From: Roseococcus pinisoli
GTDB taxonomy: Bacteria > Pseudomonadota > Alphaproteobacteria > Acetobacterales > Acetobacteraceae
Length of the DNA stretch: 64,000 nucleotides
Direction of reading: 5' to 3'
NCBI RefSeq assembly: GCF_018413645.1
Contig: NZ_JAHCDA010000003.1
Location: forward strand, 422,969-486,968
Below the pieces are notes generated by a model that saw only the letters and a list, made by a program, of their open reading frames with translations, was not told the origin of the DNA and made no database searches. Made by a program: the position numbers and the translations under genes. Shown one piece after another: positions 35,448 through 42,625 of the stretch; positions within the stretch are counted from its first letter, which is position 1, and every line of letters begins with the position of its first letter.

Positions 35448-36845
35448 ATGGCCGACAATTACGATCTGGTGGTGGTGGGCTCCGGCCCGGGCGGCTATGT
35501 CGCGGCCATCCGCGCCGCGCAGCTCAAGATGAAGGTCGCGATCGTGGAGCGCGAGCACCTGGGCGGCATCTGCCTCAACTGGGGCTGCATCCCGGCCAAG
35601 GCGCTGCTGCGCTCCTCCGAGATCTTCCACATCCTCCAGACGCTCGACCATTACGGCCTGAGCGCGGAGAACGTGAAGTTTGACATCGCCAAGATCGTGA
35701 AGCGCAGCCGGGGCGTGGCCTCGCAGCTGTCCGGCGGCGTGAAGTTCCTGATGAAGAAGAACGGCATCACCGTCATCGACGGCAGCGGCAAGCTGGCCGG
35801 CGGCGGCGGGAAGATCGCCGTCGAGAAGGACGGCAAGAAGGTCGCTGACCTGGTCGCTAAGAACATCATCCTGGCCACCGGCGCGCGCGCCCGCGTCCTG
35901 CCGGGCATGGAGCCGGACGGCAAGCTGGTCTGGACCTACAAGGAGGCGCTGGTCCCCGACAGCGTGCCCAAGCGGCTGATCGTCATCGGCTCGGGCGCCA
36001 TCGGCGCGGAATTCGCGAGCTTCTACCGTGACCTCGGCAGCGAGGTGACGCTGATCGAGGCGCTGGACCGCGTGCTGCCGGTCGAGGATGCCGAGGTCTC
36101 GGCCTTCGTGAAGAAGGCCTTCGAGAAGCAGGGCATGAAGGTCCTCGTCGGCGCGCAGGTGAAGGGCGTGAAGAAGGGCGCCTCCACCGTGACGGCCACC
36201 GTGGAGATCGGCGGCAAGACGCAGGAGATCGAGGCCGACCGGCTGATCTCCGCCGTCGGCATCGTCGGCAATGTCGAGGGCCTCGGCCTCGAAGGCACCA
36301 AGGTGCAGGTCGAGCGGACGCATATCGTCGTGGATGGCTATGGCCGCACCGGCGAGCCCAATGTCTTCGCCATCGGCGATGTCGCCGGCCCGCCCTGGCT
36401 TGCGCACAAGGCGAGCCACGAGGCCATCACCTGCGTGGAGTTCATCGCCGGGCTGGAGCCGCATGAGTTCGACGGCAGCAACATCCCCGGCTGCACCTAT
36501 TGCCGCCCGCAGGTGGCCTCGGTCGGCCTGACGGAGGCCAAGGCCAAGGAGCTTGGCCATGAGGTGAAGGTCGGCCGCTTCCCCTTCATCGGCAACGGCA
36601 AGGCCATCGCGCTCGGCGACACCGAGGGCTTCACCAAGACCGTCTTCGACGCCAAGACCGGCGAGCTGCTCGGCGCACATATGGTCGGCCCCGAGGTGAC
36701 GGAGATGATCCAGGGCTACACCATCGCGCGCAGCCTGGAGACGACGGAAATCGACCTCATGCATACCGTCTTCCCGCACCCGACGGTGTCGGAAACCATG
36801 CACGAATCCGTCCTCGACGCCTTCGGCCGGGTCATTCACATCTGA
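35448..36845 (+). CDS. lpd: Dihydrolipoyl dehydrogenase (E3)
   Basis: A 465-residue flavoprotein that reoxidises dihydrolipoamide with NAD+. FAD site GSGPGG (11-16), redox-active disulfide Cys42/Cys47 in [18 protein letters not shown] site [11 protein letters not shown], and the C-terminal catalytic histidine in [15 protein letters not shown] are all intact. A GAGG site lies before the ATG. It closes the pdhA-pdhB-pdhC-GNAT-lpd run and is followed by a terminator-like hairpin, then lipA. Confidence 0.96.
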   Translation: MADNYDLVVVGSGPGGYVAAIRAAQLKMKVAIVEREHLGGICLNWGCIPAKALLRSSEIFHILQTLDHYGLSAENVKFDIAKIVKRSRGVASQLSGGVKFLMKKNGITVIDGSGKLAGGGGKIAVEKDGKKVADLVAKNIILATGARARVLPGMEPDGKLVWTYKEALVPDSVPKRLIVIGSGAIGAEFASFYRDLGSEVTLIEALDRVLPVEDAEVSAFVKKAFEKQGMKVLVGAQVKGVKKGASTVTATVEIGGKTQEIEADRLISAVGIVGNVEGLGLEGTKVQVERTHIVVDGYGRTGEPNVFAIGDVAGPPWLAHKASHEAITCVEFIAGLEPHEFDGSNIPGCTYCRPQVASVGLTEAKAKELGHEVKVGRFPFIGNGKAIALGDTEGFTKTVFDAKTGELLGAHMVGPEVTEMIQGYTIARSLETTEIDLMHTVFPHPTVSETMHESVLDAFGRVIHI

Positions 36846-36853
36846 GGTCTGGG

Positions 36854-36886
36854 CCGCCCCGCCGTCATGGGCGGGGCGGATTTTCC
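36854..36886 (+). terminator. Terminator after lpd
   Basis: CCGCCCCGCC at 36854-36863 and GGCGGGGCGG at 36870-36879 form a perfect 10-base-pair stem with a 6-base loop, followed by ATTTTCC. It probably ends the pdh transcript, at least in part. Confidence 0.7.
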
Positions 36887-36927
36887 GGGGATGTGAAACC
36901 GCCCACCCGCGCTATATGAGGGGGATC

Positions 36928-37905
36928 ATGGCCCGCATCGAGATCGACCATCGTCCCCAGGGGGGGAGTGTCAGGACGGCCGCCGAGCGGCATCCCGAGA
37001 AGGCGCACCGCCCCGACAACGCCATCCAGCGGAAGCCCGACTGGATCCGCGTGAAGGCGCCGACGCACCCGATCTACCACGAGACGCGCAACCTCATGCG
37101 CGAGAACAAGCTCGTGACCGTCTGCGAGGAGGCGGCCTGCCCGAATATCGGCGAGTGCTGGAGCCAGCGCCACGCCACCATGATGATCATGGGCGATACC
37201 TGCACGCGCGCCTGCTCCTTCTGCAACGTCGCCACCGGCCTGCCCAATCCGCTGGACCATGACGAGCCGCGCCGGGTGGGCGATGCGGTTGCCGCACTTG
37301 GCCTGCGCCATGTCGTCATCACCAGCGTGGATCGCGACGACCTGAAGGACGGCGGGGCGAAGCACTTCGCCGAGACGATCGCCGCCATCCGCCGGGCTGC
37401 GCCGGACACCACCATCGAAATCCTGACGCCCGATTTCCTCCGCAAGGAAGGCGCGCTGGAGGTCGTGGTCGCGGCCAAGCCGGACGTGTTCAACCACAAC
37501 CTGGAAACCGTGCCGCGGCTCTATCCGGGCATCCGGCCCGGGGCGCGCTATTACCACTCGCTCCGGCTGCTGGACCGCGTGAAGCAGCTCGATCCCTCCA
37601 TCTTCACCAAGTCCGGCGTCATGGTCGGCCTGGGCGAGGAGCGCATCGAGGTGCAGCAGGTGATGGAGGACATGCGCAGCGCCGACATCGACTTCCTCAC
37701 CATCGGCCAGTACCTCCAGCCGAGCGTGAAGCACGCGGCCGTCGCCCGCTTCGTCGATCCGGCCGAATTCGCGGACTATGCCAGCCTGGCGCGCGCCAAG
37801 GGCTTCCTGCTGGTCTCCGCGACGCCGCTGACGCGCAGCTCCTACCACGCCGACCGCGACTTCGCCGCGCTGCGGGCGGCGCGGGAAAAGAGCCTGGCGG
37901 CCTGA
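36928..37905 (+). CDS. lipA: Lipoyl synthase
   Basis: A 325-residue radical-SAM enzyme that inserts two sulfurs into octanoyl groups on lipoyl domains. The auxiliary cluster cysteines are C66, C71 and C77 in [12 protein letters not shown]; the SAM cluster cysteines are C92, C96 and C99 in CTRACSFC. The start at 36928 is chosen over the ATG at 36916 because a GAGGGGG site lies 4 bases before it. It is next to the lipoyl proteins it modifies (PdhB, PdhC). Its stop overlaps the next start (TGATG). Confidence 0.96.
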   Translation: MARIEIDHRPQGGSVRTAAERHPEKAHRPDNAIQRKPDWIRVKAPTHPIYHETRNLMRENKLVTVCEEAACPNIGECWSQRHATMMIMGDTCTRACSFCNVATGLPNPLDHDEPRRVGDAVAALGLRHVVITSVDRDDLKDGGAKHFAETIAAIRRAAPDTTIEILTPDFLRKEGALEVVVAAKPDVFNHNLETVPRLYPGIRPGARYYHSLRLLDRVKQLDPSIFTKSGVMVGLGEERIEVQQVMEDMRSADIDFLTIGQYLQPSVKHAAVARFVDPAEFADYASLARAKGFLLVSATPLTRSSYHADRDFAALRAAREKSLAA

Positions 37906-38381
37906 TGCCGACGCATGCCGAGAAGAAGATCCTTCGGTACACGCCGGAGCAGATTTTCCAGATGGTGGCGGACGTCCATCGCTATCCCGAATTCCTGCCC
38001 TGGTGCGTGGGCGCCCGCGTTCTCAGCCGCGACGAGACGAAGCTGGTCGCGGATCTCACCATCGGCTTCAAGATGTTCCGCGAGACCTTCCGCAGTGAGG
38101 TGACGCTGGATCGGCCGCATCTGGTCGAGGTGAAGTATCTCGACGGGCCCTTCCGCTACCTCAACAACACCTGGCGCCTGACGCCCGTGCCCGGCGGCAC
38201 CGAGGTCAATTTCTTCGTCGATTTCGAGTTCCGCTCGAAGCTGCTCCAGGCCGTGATCGGCACCGTGTTCAACGAGGCGGTGCGGATGATGGTGCGTGCC
38301 TTCGAACGCCGCGCGATGGCCCTCTACGGCCGGCATTCCGCCCCTCCGGTCGCGACGCCCACGCCGGTGCCACAGCGGTGA
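37905..38381 (+). CDS. COQ10/RatA-type START-fold protein
   Basis: A 158-residue protein of the polyketide-cyclase/START family. It matches the COQ10/RatA group: YTPEQIFQMVADVHRYPEFLPWCVGARV at the start and FEFRSKLLQAVIGTVFNEAVRMMV near the end. COQ10 binds coenzyme Q and aids its use; RatA of E. coli was described as a ribosome-binding toxin. In alphaproteobacteria the gene is usually next to lipA, as here, and the quinone-related role is more likely. It overlaps lipA by one base and the GST gene by four. Confidence 0.88.
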   Translation: MPTHAEKKILRYTPEQIFQMVADVHRYPEFLPWCVGARVLSRDETKLVADLTIGFKMFRETFRSEVTLDRPHLVEVKYLDGPFRYLNNTWRLTPVPGGTEVNFFVDFEFRSKLLQAVIGTVFNEAVRMMVRAFERRAMALYGRHSAPPVATPTPVPQR

Positions 38382-39007
38382 CCTACATTCTCTACGGCGA
38401 TACCGGCTCAGGCTCGGGTCCCGTGGAGATGGCGCTCGCAGAGATCGGCGCGGCGGTGGAGCTCCGGCCGGTGCCGCTGGCCAGCGACGCACAGCTCGAG
38501 GCCGAGTATCGCCAGCTCAATCCGATGGGCCGCATCCCGACGCTGATCCTCCCGGACGGGACGGTGGTGACGGAATCCCTGGCGATCCTACTCACCCTTG
38601 TCGACCGTCATCCGGAGGCGGGCTTGCTGCCCCCATCCGGCGACCCCGCGCGTTCAGTGGCGCTGCGCTGGATGGCGCTGGTGGCCGGGGAATTCTACCC
38701 GCATGTCACGCGCTTCGATTACCCGGAGCGCTTCAGCGCCGACCCGGCCCATGCCGGCGCAATCCGCGCGCGGGCGATGGAGATGGGCCGCGACATCTGG
38801 CGCCTGATCGAACGCGAATGCGCGCCGGATCCCTTCGTCCTCGGCGCCCGCTTCAGCGTCGCGGATATCTACCTGGCGGCGCTCTCGCGCTGGATGAAGG
38901 GCGCGGAATGGATCCCCGCCGAATGCCCGCGGGTGGAGGCCATGGCGCGGGCGGTGGCTTCCCGCCCGCGCATCGCGCCGGTCTGGTCCCGGCACGTGCC
39001 GGGCTGA
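38378..39007 (+). CDS. Glutathione S-transferase family protein
   Basis: A 209-residue GST. The thioredoxin-like N-terminal domain (MTYILYGDTGSGSGPVEMAL, then NPMGRIPTLILPDG and VVTESLAILLTLVD) binds glutathione; the C-terminal domain is all-helical, ending with RFSVADIYLAALSRWM. The usual catalytic Ser/Cys may be Ser12 or Ser14, which I cannot settle. It starts at a GTG inside the COQ10/RatA stop codon, so these genes form one unit with lipA. The substrate is unknown. Confidence 0.9.
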   Translation: MTYILYGDTGSGSGPVEMALAEIGAAVELRPVPLASDAQLEAEYRQLNPMGRIPTLILPDGTVVTESLAILLTLVDRHPEAGLLPPSGDPARSVALRWMALVAGEFYPHVTRFDYPERFSADPAHAGAIRARAMEMGRDIWRLIERECAPDPFVLGARFSVADIYLAALSRWMKGAEWIPAECPRVEAMARAVASRPRIAPVWSRHVPG

Positions 39008-39029
39008 GCCGCCCTCCGGGGAGGGCGGC
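39008..39029. terminator. Bidirectional hairpin between GST and SDR genes
   Basis: GCCGCCCTCC at 39008-39017 and GGAGGGCGGC at 39020-39029 form a perfect 10-base inverted repeat with a 2-base centre, between two convergent genes. No T-run is present. Confidence 0.55.
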
Positions 39030-39037
39030 CCTGGGCC

Positions 39038-39790
39038 TCAGTTCGTCGCGGCGGGATCCGTCGCGCCGAAGGAGCGGTTCCAGACCGGGCTGAGCACAAT
39101 CTCGTTGGTGCAGACATGCGCCGGCATCTCGCAGACGAAGCGGATGGTGCGGCCCAGGTCATCCGCCTGCAGCATCCGCGCCCGCATCGCCTGCGAGGGC
39201 GGGGCGGGGCGCGTGTCCAGGATCGGCGTGTTCACCTCGGCGGGGCAGATCACGGTGGCGCGGATGCCGTTGGACCATTCCTCCATGTTGAGCGAATGCG
39301 TCATCGCCACCACGGCGTGCTTGGCCGAGGTATAGGCGGGGCCCGTCATCTTGCCGAAGTGCTTGCCGGCCCAGGAGGCGACGTTCACCACCAGCCCGTC
39401 CTTCTGGCGCCGCATCGCCGGCAGCGCGGCCGCGATGCAGTAGAAGGTCCCGTCCGTATTGACGGAGCGGACGGTGTCCCAGCCGTCGGTGCTCACCTCG
39501 GCCCAGGTGCGGCGGGGGACGTTGAGGCCCGCCGAATTGATCAGGATATCGATGCGGCCATGGGCGGCGAGGATGCGCTCCGCCACGTCGCGCGCGCCGG
39601 CCGCGTCGCTCACATCCAGCGGCATGGCCGTGGCGCCGGGAAGGCCGGCGATGGCCTCCTCCAGCACTTCCGGCCGGCGTCCCGACAGGATGACCTTCGC
39701 GCCGGCCTCGGCCAGGGCCTTGGCGCCCGCGAGGCCGATCCCGGTGCCGCCACCGGTGATCCAGACGATCTTTCCTTCCAGCGTTCCCAT
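39038..39790 (-). CDS. Short-chain dehydrogenase/reductase (SDR)
   Basis: A 250-residue classical SDR. The NAD(P) site is TGGGTGIG (12-19); NSAG, then the catalytic Ser in NVASWAG and the YTSAK motif with Tyr and Lys, are intact. It reduces or oxidises an unknown alcohol or ketone. The Asp in PLDVSD near residue 59 does not decide between NADH and NADPH. Its ATG lies 3 bases after the stop of a 14-codon mini-ORF, which may couple its translation. It converges on the GST gene. Confidence 0.9.
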   Translation of the reverse strand: MGTLEGKIVWITGGGTGIGLAGAKALAEAGAKVILSGRRPEVLEEAIAGLPGATAMPLDVSDAAGARDVAERILAAHGRIDILINSAGLNVPRRTWAEVSTDGWDTVRSVNTDGTFYCIAAALPAMRRQKDGLVVNVASWAGKHFGKMTGPAYTSAKHAVVAMTHSLNMEEWSNGIRATVICPAEVNTPILDTRPAPPSQAMRARMLQADDLGRTIRFVCEMPAHVCTNEIVLSPVWNRSFGATDPAATN

Positions 39791-39793
39791 GGC

Positions 39794-39838
39794 TCAGACG
39801 GCCTTGTCGAAAGCGGGCGTGTTGCGGGCGGTGATCAT
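39794..39838 (-). CDS. Possible 14-residue leader peptide before the SDR gene
   Basis: An ATG-to-TGA frame encodes MITARNTPAFDKAV. A strong GAGGAG site lies 8 bases before its ATG, and its TGA ends 3 bases before the SDR ATG, which itself has no clear ribosome site. This arrangement suggests that the ribosome reads the mini-ORF and re-initiates on the SDR gene. The peptide has no biosynthetic residue run typical of attenuators. It could instead be a remnant of a longer gene. Confidence 0.4.
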   Translation of the reverse strand: MITARNTPAFDKAV

Positions 39839-39892
39839 GGTCCGGACTCCTCGGTGATTGGTGGACTGGCGGATAGTCAGTCGGCGCCGATG

Positions 39893-39919
39893 CTGGCGCG
39901 CCGGGGCGCTCCGCGCCAG
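39893..39919. other. Inverted repeat in the divergent region before the threonine aldolase
   Basis: CTGGCGCG at 39893-39900 pairs with CGCGCCAG at 39912-39919, with an 11-base loop. It lies in the 218-base gap between the divergent SDR and aldolase genes, which otherwise shows no gene I can support. Its role is unknown. Confidence 0.35.
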
Positions 39920-40033
39920 CCGGTCTCCTCCAGATTCCTGCCTGAAGATCGGCTTGATTTCCCGGCATGGATGACGCCGGTCGCCGCTCGAATTTGGCGG
40001 CCCGCATTTGTCCGGACGGGGCTGACGGCCCTG

Positions 40034-40054
40034 GGAAATCCTGTCAGGATTTCC
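40034..40054 (+). promoter_or_regulatory. Palindrome covering the ribosome site of the threonine aldolase
   Basis: GGAAATCCTG-T-CAGGATTTCC (40034-40054) is an exact 21-base inverted repeat ending 2 bases before the ATG at 40057. Its right arm contains the only ribosome-site-like AGGA. In RNA it could fold into an 8-base-pair stem with a 5-base loop and hide that site; as DNA it could be an operator. Confidence 0.6.
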
Positions 40055-40056
40055 TC

Positions 40057-41154
40057 ATGGTCCAAGCTCCCTCCCACAGCATGTCCTCCAACTCCTGGGC
40101 ACCTGCCCGGCCGCCCAAGGGCGCGCCGCCGGTGCGCATCAACCTCTACTCCGACACGCAGACGCGCCCGACGCCTGCGATGAAGGAGGCGATGATGCGC
40201 GCCGAGATGGGCGACGAGCAGCATGGCGACGACCCGACCGTCTGGGAGCTGTGCGACCGCATGGCCGCGCTCACCGGCAAGGAAGCCGCTATGTTCCTGC
40301 CCAGCGGGACCATGTGCAACGTCATCGCCATCCTCACGCATTGCCAGAAGGGCGACGAGGTCGTGGCGCATGAGACCAGCCACATCCTGCACAGCGAGGG
40401 CGGCACGCATGCCGCGCTGACCGGCGTGCAGATCATGGGCCTCAAGGGCGCGCGCGGCATGTTCTCGCCGGACGACCTGCGCGCCGCCATCCGCCCCAAG
40501 ACCCGCTACACGCCGCCGCAGCGCCTGCTCGAGATCGAGCAGACGGCGAATATCGGCGGCGGTGCCATCTGGTCGCTGCAGACGCTGAACGAGCTCACCG
40601 ACATCGCGCATGAGCAGGGCTGGGCCACCCATATGGATGGCGCGCGGCTGATGAACGCCTGCGTGAGCGCCGGCATTCCGGCCTCCGACATGGTGGCCGG
40701 CTTCGACAGCGTGTGGCTCGACTTCACGAAGGGCCTCGGCGCGCCGCTGGGTGCCGTGCTCTGCGGGTCCAATGAGTTCATTGGGCAGGCCTGGCGCTGG
40801 AAGCAGCGCCTGGGCGGCTCCATGCGCCAGGGCGGCGTCTGCGCGGCGGCCTGCATCTACGCGCTGGAACACAACATCGACCGGCTGGCGGACGATCACG
40901 CCAATGCCAAGGCGCTCGCGCGCGGCCTCGCGCAGATCGAGGGCGTGGTGGTCGAGGATCCCGACACCAACCTCGTCTTCTTCGACATCAAGGCGACGGG
41001 CAAGAGCGTGCCGCAGCTGCAGGAGACGCTGCTGAAGCAGGGCATCATGGTCAGCGGGCTCGGCGGCCGCGTGCGCGCTTGCCTGCACCTGGACGTGACG
41101 GCCGCGATGATCCCCGAGACGGTCTCGGCCATTCGCGACGCGCTTGCCGCCTGA
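40057..41154 (+). CDS. Low-specificity L-threonine aldolase family protein
   Basis: A 365-residue PLP enzyme of the threonine-aldolase/beta-eliminating-lyase group, cleaving threonine or other beta-hydroxy amino acids to glycine and an aldehyde. LYSDTQTRPTPAMKEAM starts the core, HMDGARLMNA precedes the PLP lysine in DFTKGLGAPLGAVL, and the C-terminal GLGGRVRACLHLDV is typical. I started it at the ATG at 40057; another in-frame ATG is at 40081. The exact palindrome at 40034-40054 covers the ribosome site. yraN overlaps its 3' end by 11 bases. Confidence 0.9.
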   Translation: MVQAPSHSMSSNSWAPARPPKGAPPVRINLYSDTQTRPTPAMKEAMMRAEMGDEQHGDDPTVWELCDRMAALTGKEAAMFLPSGTMCNVIAILTHCQKGDEVVAHETSHILHSEGGTHAALTGVQIMGLKGARGMFSPDDLRAAIRPKTRYTPPQRLLEIEQTANIGGGAIWSLQTLNELTDIAHEQGWATHMDGARLMNACVSAGIPASDMVAGFDSVWLDFTKGLGAPLGAVLCGSNEFIGQAWRWKQRLGGSMRQGGVCAAACIYALEHNIDRLADDHANAKALARGLAQIEGVVVEDPDTNLVFFDIKATGKSVPQLQETLLKQGIMVSGLGGRVRACLHLDVTAAMIPETVSAIRDALAA

Positions 41155-41524
41155 TCCCAGGCGCCAGCGCCGGGGCCTCGTCGCCGACCGCAGAGGTCGC
41201 GACGCCGAGGCCCTGGCGCGCGACGCCCTGGTCCGCGACGGCTGGACGGTGCTGGCGGAACGCCACCGCACCCCGGCCGGCGAACTGGACCTGGTGGCGG
41301 AAAAGGAAGGGCTGCTCGCCTTCGTCGAGGTGAAGGCGCGGCCCAGCCTGGAGGAGGCCGCCTTCGCCCTCACCGGGCGCCAGCAGCGCCGCCTGATGGA
41401 AGCCGCCGAGATCTGGCTGGTCGGTCATCCCGGCCATGGCCAGGCCGGGATGCGGTTCGACGTGCTTCTCGTCGCGGCCGACGGCTCGGTGAAGCGCGTC
41501 GTGGACGCGCTCCGCCAGGGTTGA
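41144..41524 (+). CDS. yraN: YraN/UPF0102-family putative nuclease
   Basis: A 126-residue protein of the YraN family, whose fold is that of archaeal Holliday-junction resolvases and restriction nucleases. The catalytic-looking residues Glu, Asp, Glu and Lys sit in GELDLVAEKEG and LAFVEVKAR. Its cellular role is not established. The start is a TTG at 41144, overlapping the threonine-aldolase stop by 11 bases; I see no ribosome site stronger than this. It is often found next to rsmI, which is not here. Confidence 0.87.
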   Translation: MPPDPRRQRRGLVADRRGRDAEALARDALVRDGWTVLAERHRTPAGELDLVAEKEGLLAFVEVKARPSLEEAAFALTGRQQRRLMEAAEIWLVGHPGHGQAGMRFDVLLVAADGSVKRVVDALRQG

Positions 41525-41531
41525 GCCGGGA

Positions 41532-42551
41532 TTAGCGGATGGGTGGGACGTACATCAGCCCGCCGCGGTTCCACAGGTTGTTCACCCCGCGCGGCAGGCC
41601 GATCGAGGTGTTCGGGCCCAGATGGCGGTCGTAGATCTCGCCGTAATTCCCCAGCGCCTTGATGATGTTGTAGGCCCAGCGCCGGTCCAGCCCCATCATC
41701 GGACCATGATCGCCGGACTGGCCCAGCAGGCGGCGGATGGCCGGGATCTGGCTGTTCAGCATCTCGTCGACATTGGCCTGGGTGATGCCCAGCTCCTCCG
41801 CCTCGACCAGCGCGTAGAAGGACCAGCGGACGATATCCATCCACTGGTCGTCGCCGTGGCGGACGGCCATGGCGAGGGGCTCCTTGCTGATGCGGTCGTC
41901 GAGGACGATGTGCTCGGCCGGATTGGTCATGGCCGAGCGGACGGCGGCAAGCTGGCTCGCATCGGTCGAATAGGCGTCGCAGCGGCCGGAGATATAGGCG
42001 GCCCGGGCCTCGTCGGCGCGCTCGAAGACGACGGGCCGGTAGCGGATGTTGTTGGCGCGCGCCCAGTCGGCGACGTTGAGCTCGCTGGTCGAGCCGGCAG
42101 TGGCGCAGATCGCCGCGCCATCGAGGTCGCGCGGGGTGCGGATATTGGCGGAAGCCCGCACCAGGAAGGACTGGCCGTCGTAGAAGTTGATGGCGGCGAA
42201 GTTCAGGGCGTTGGCGGTGTCGCGCGAATGGGACCAGGTGAAGGTGCTGGTCACGATATCGACGGCGCCGGTCTGCACGGAGGTGGGGCGCTGCCCGCTG
42301 GCCACCGGCACGAAGCGTGCGCGGCTCACATCGCCGAAGACGGCGGCGGCGACGGCGCGGCAGCTGTCGGGATCAAGGCCGCGGTAGATGCCCTGGCTGT
42401 CCGGGGCGCCGAAGCCTGGTGTGCCCGGGCTGACCGCGCAGTCCACGAAGCCCTTGGCACGCACGGCGGAGAGGGTGGGGCCGGCCGCCACCTGGGCCGA
42501 GGCGATGCCCGGCAGCAGCAGGACGGCCGCCAGGGTCAGAAAACGTCGCAT
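41532..42551 (-). CDS. AapJ-like amino-acid ABC transporter substrate-binding protein
   Basis: A 339-residue periplasmic binding protein. It has a Sec signal peptide (cleavage near IASA-Q), and the extracellular solute-binding family 3 pattern: AVSPGTPGFGAPDSQGIYRGLD, then AICATAGSTSELNVADWA and AMAVRHGDDQW. AapJ is the receptor of a general L-amino-acid importer, but no permease or ATPase genes are adjacent, so it is an orphan receptor. It lies 74 bases downstream of the BisC-like gene on the same strand and may belong to the sulfur run. Confidence 0.92.
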   Translation of the reverse strand: MRRFLTLAAVLLLPGIASAQVAAGPTLSAVRAKGFVDCAVSPGTPGFGAPDSQGIYRGLDPDSCRAVAAAVFGDVSRARFVPVASGQRPTSVQTGAVDIVTSTFTWSHSRDTANALNFAAINFYDGQSFLVRASANIRTPRDLDGAAICATAGSTSELNVADWARANNIRYRPVVFERADEARAAYISGRCDAYSTDASQLAAVRSAMTNPAEHIVLDDRISKEPLAMAVRHGDDQWMDIVRWSFYALVEAEELGITQANVDEMLNSQIPAIRRLLGQSGDHGPMMGLDRRWAYNIIKALGNYGEIYDRHLGPNTSIGLPRGVNNLWNRGGLMYVPPIR

Positions 42552-42625
42552 CCTTGGAAGTCCCCGTTCTTGTTATGCGAACAGGGTGCGGAATTCCGGC
42601 TGCGGCGGCCAGTCCCTTGTCGGGC

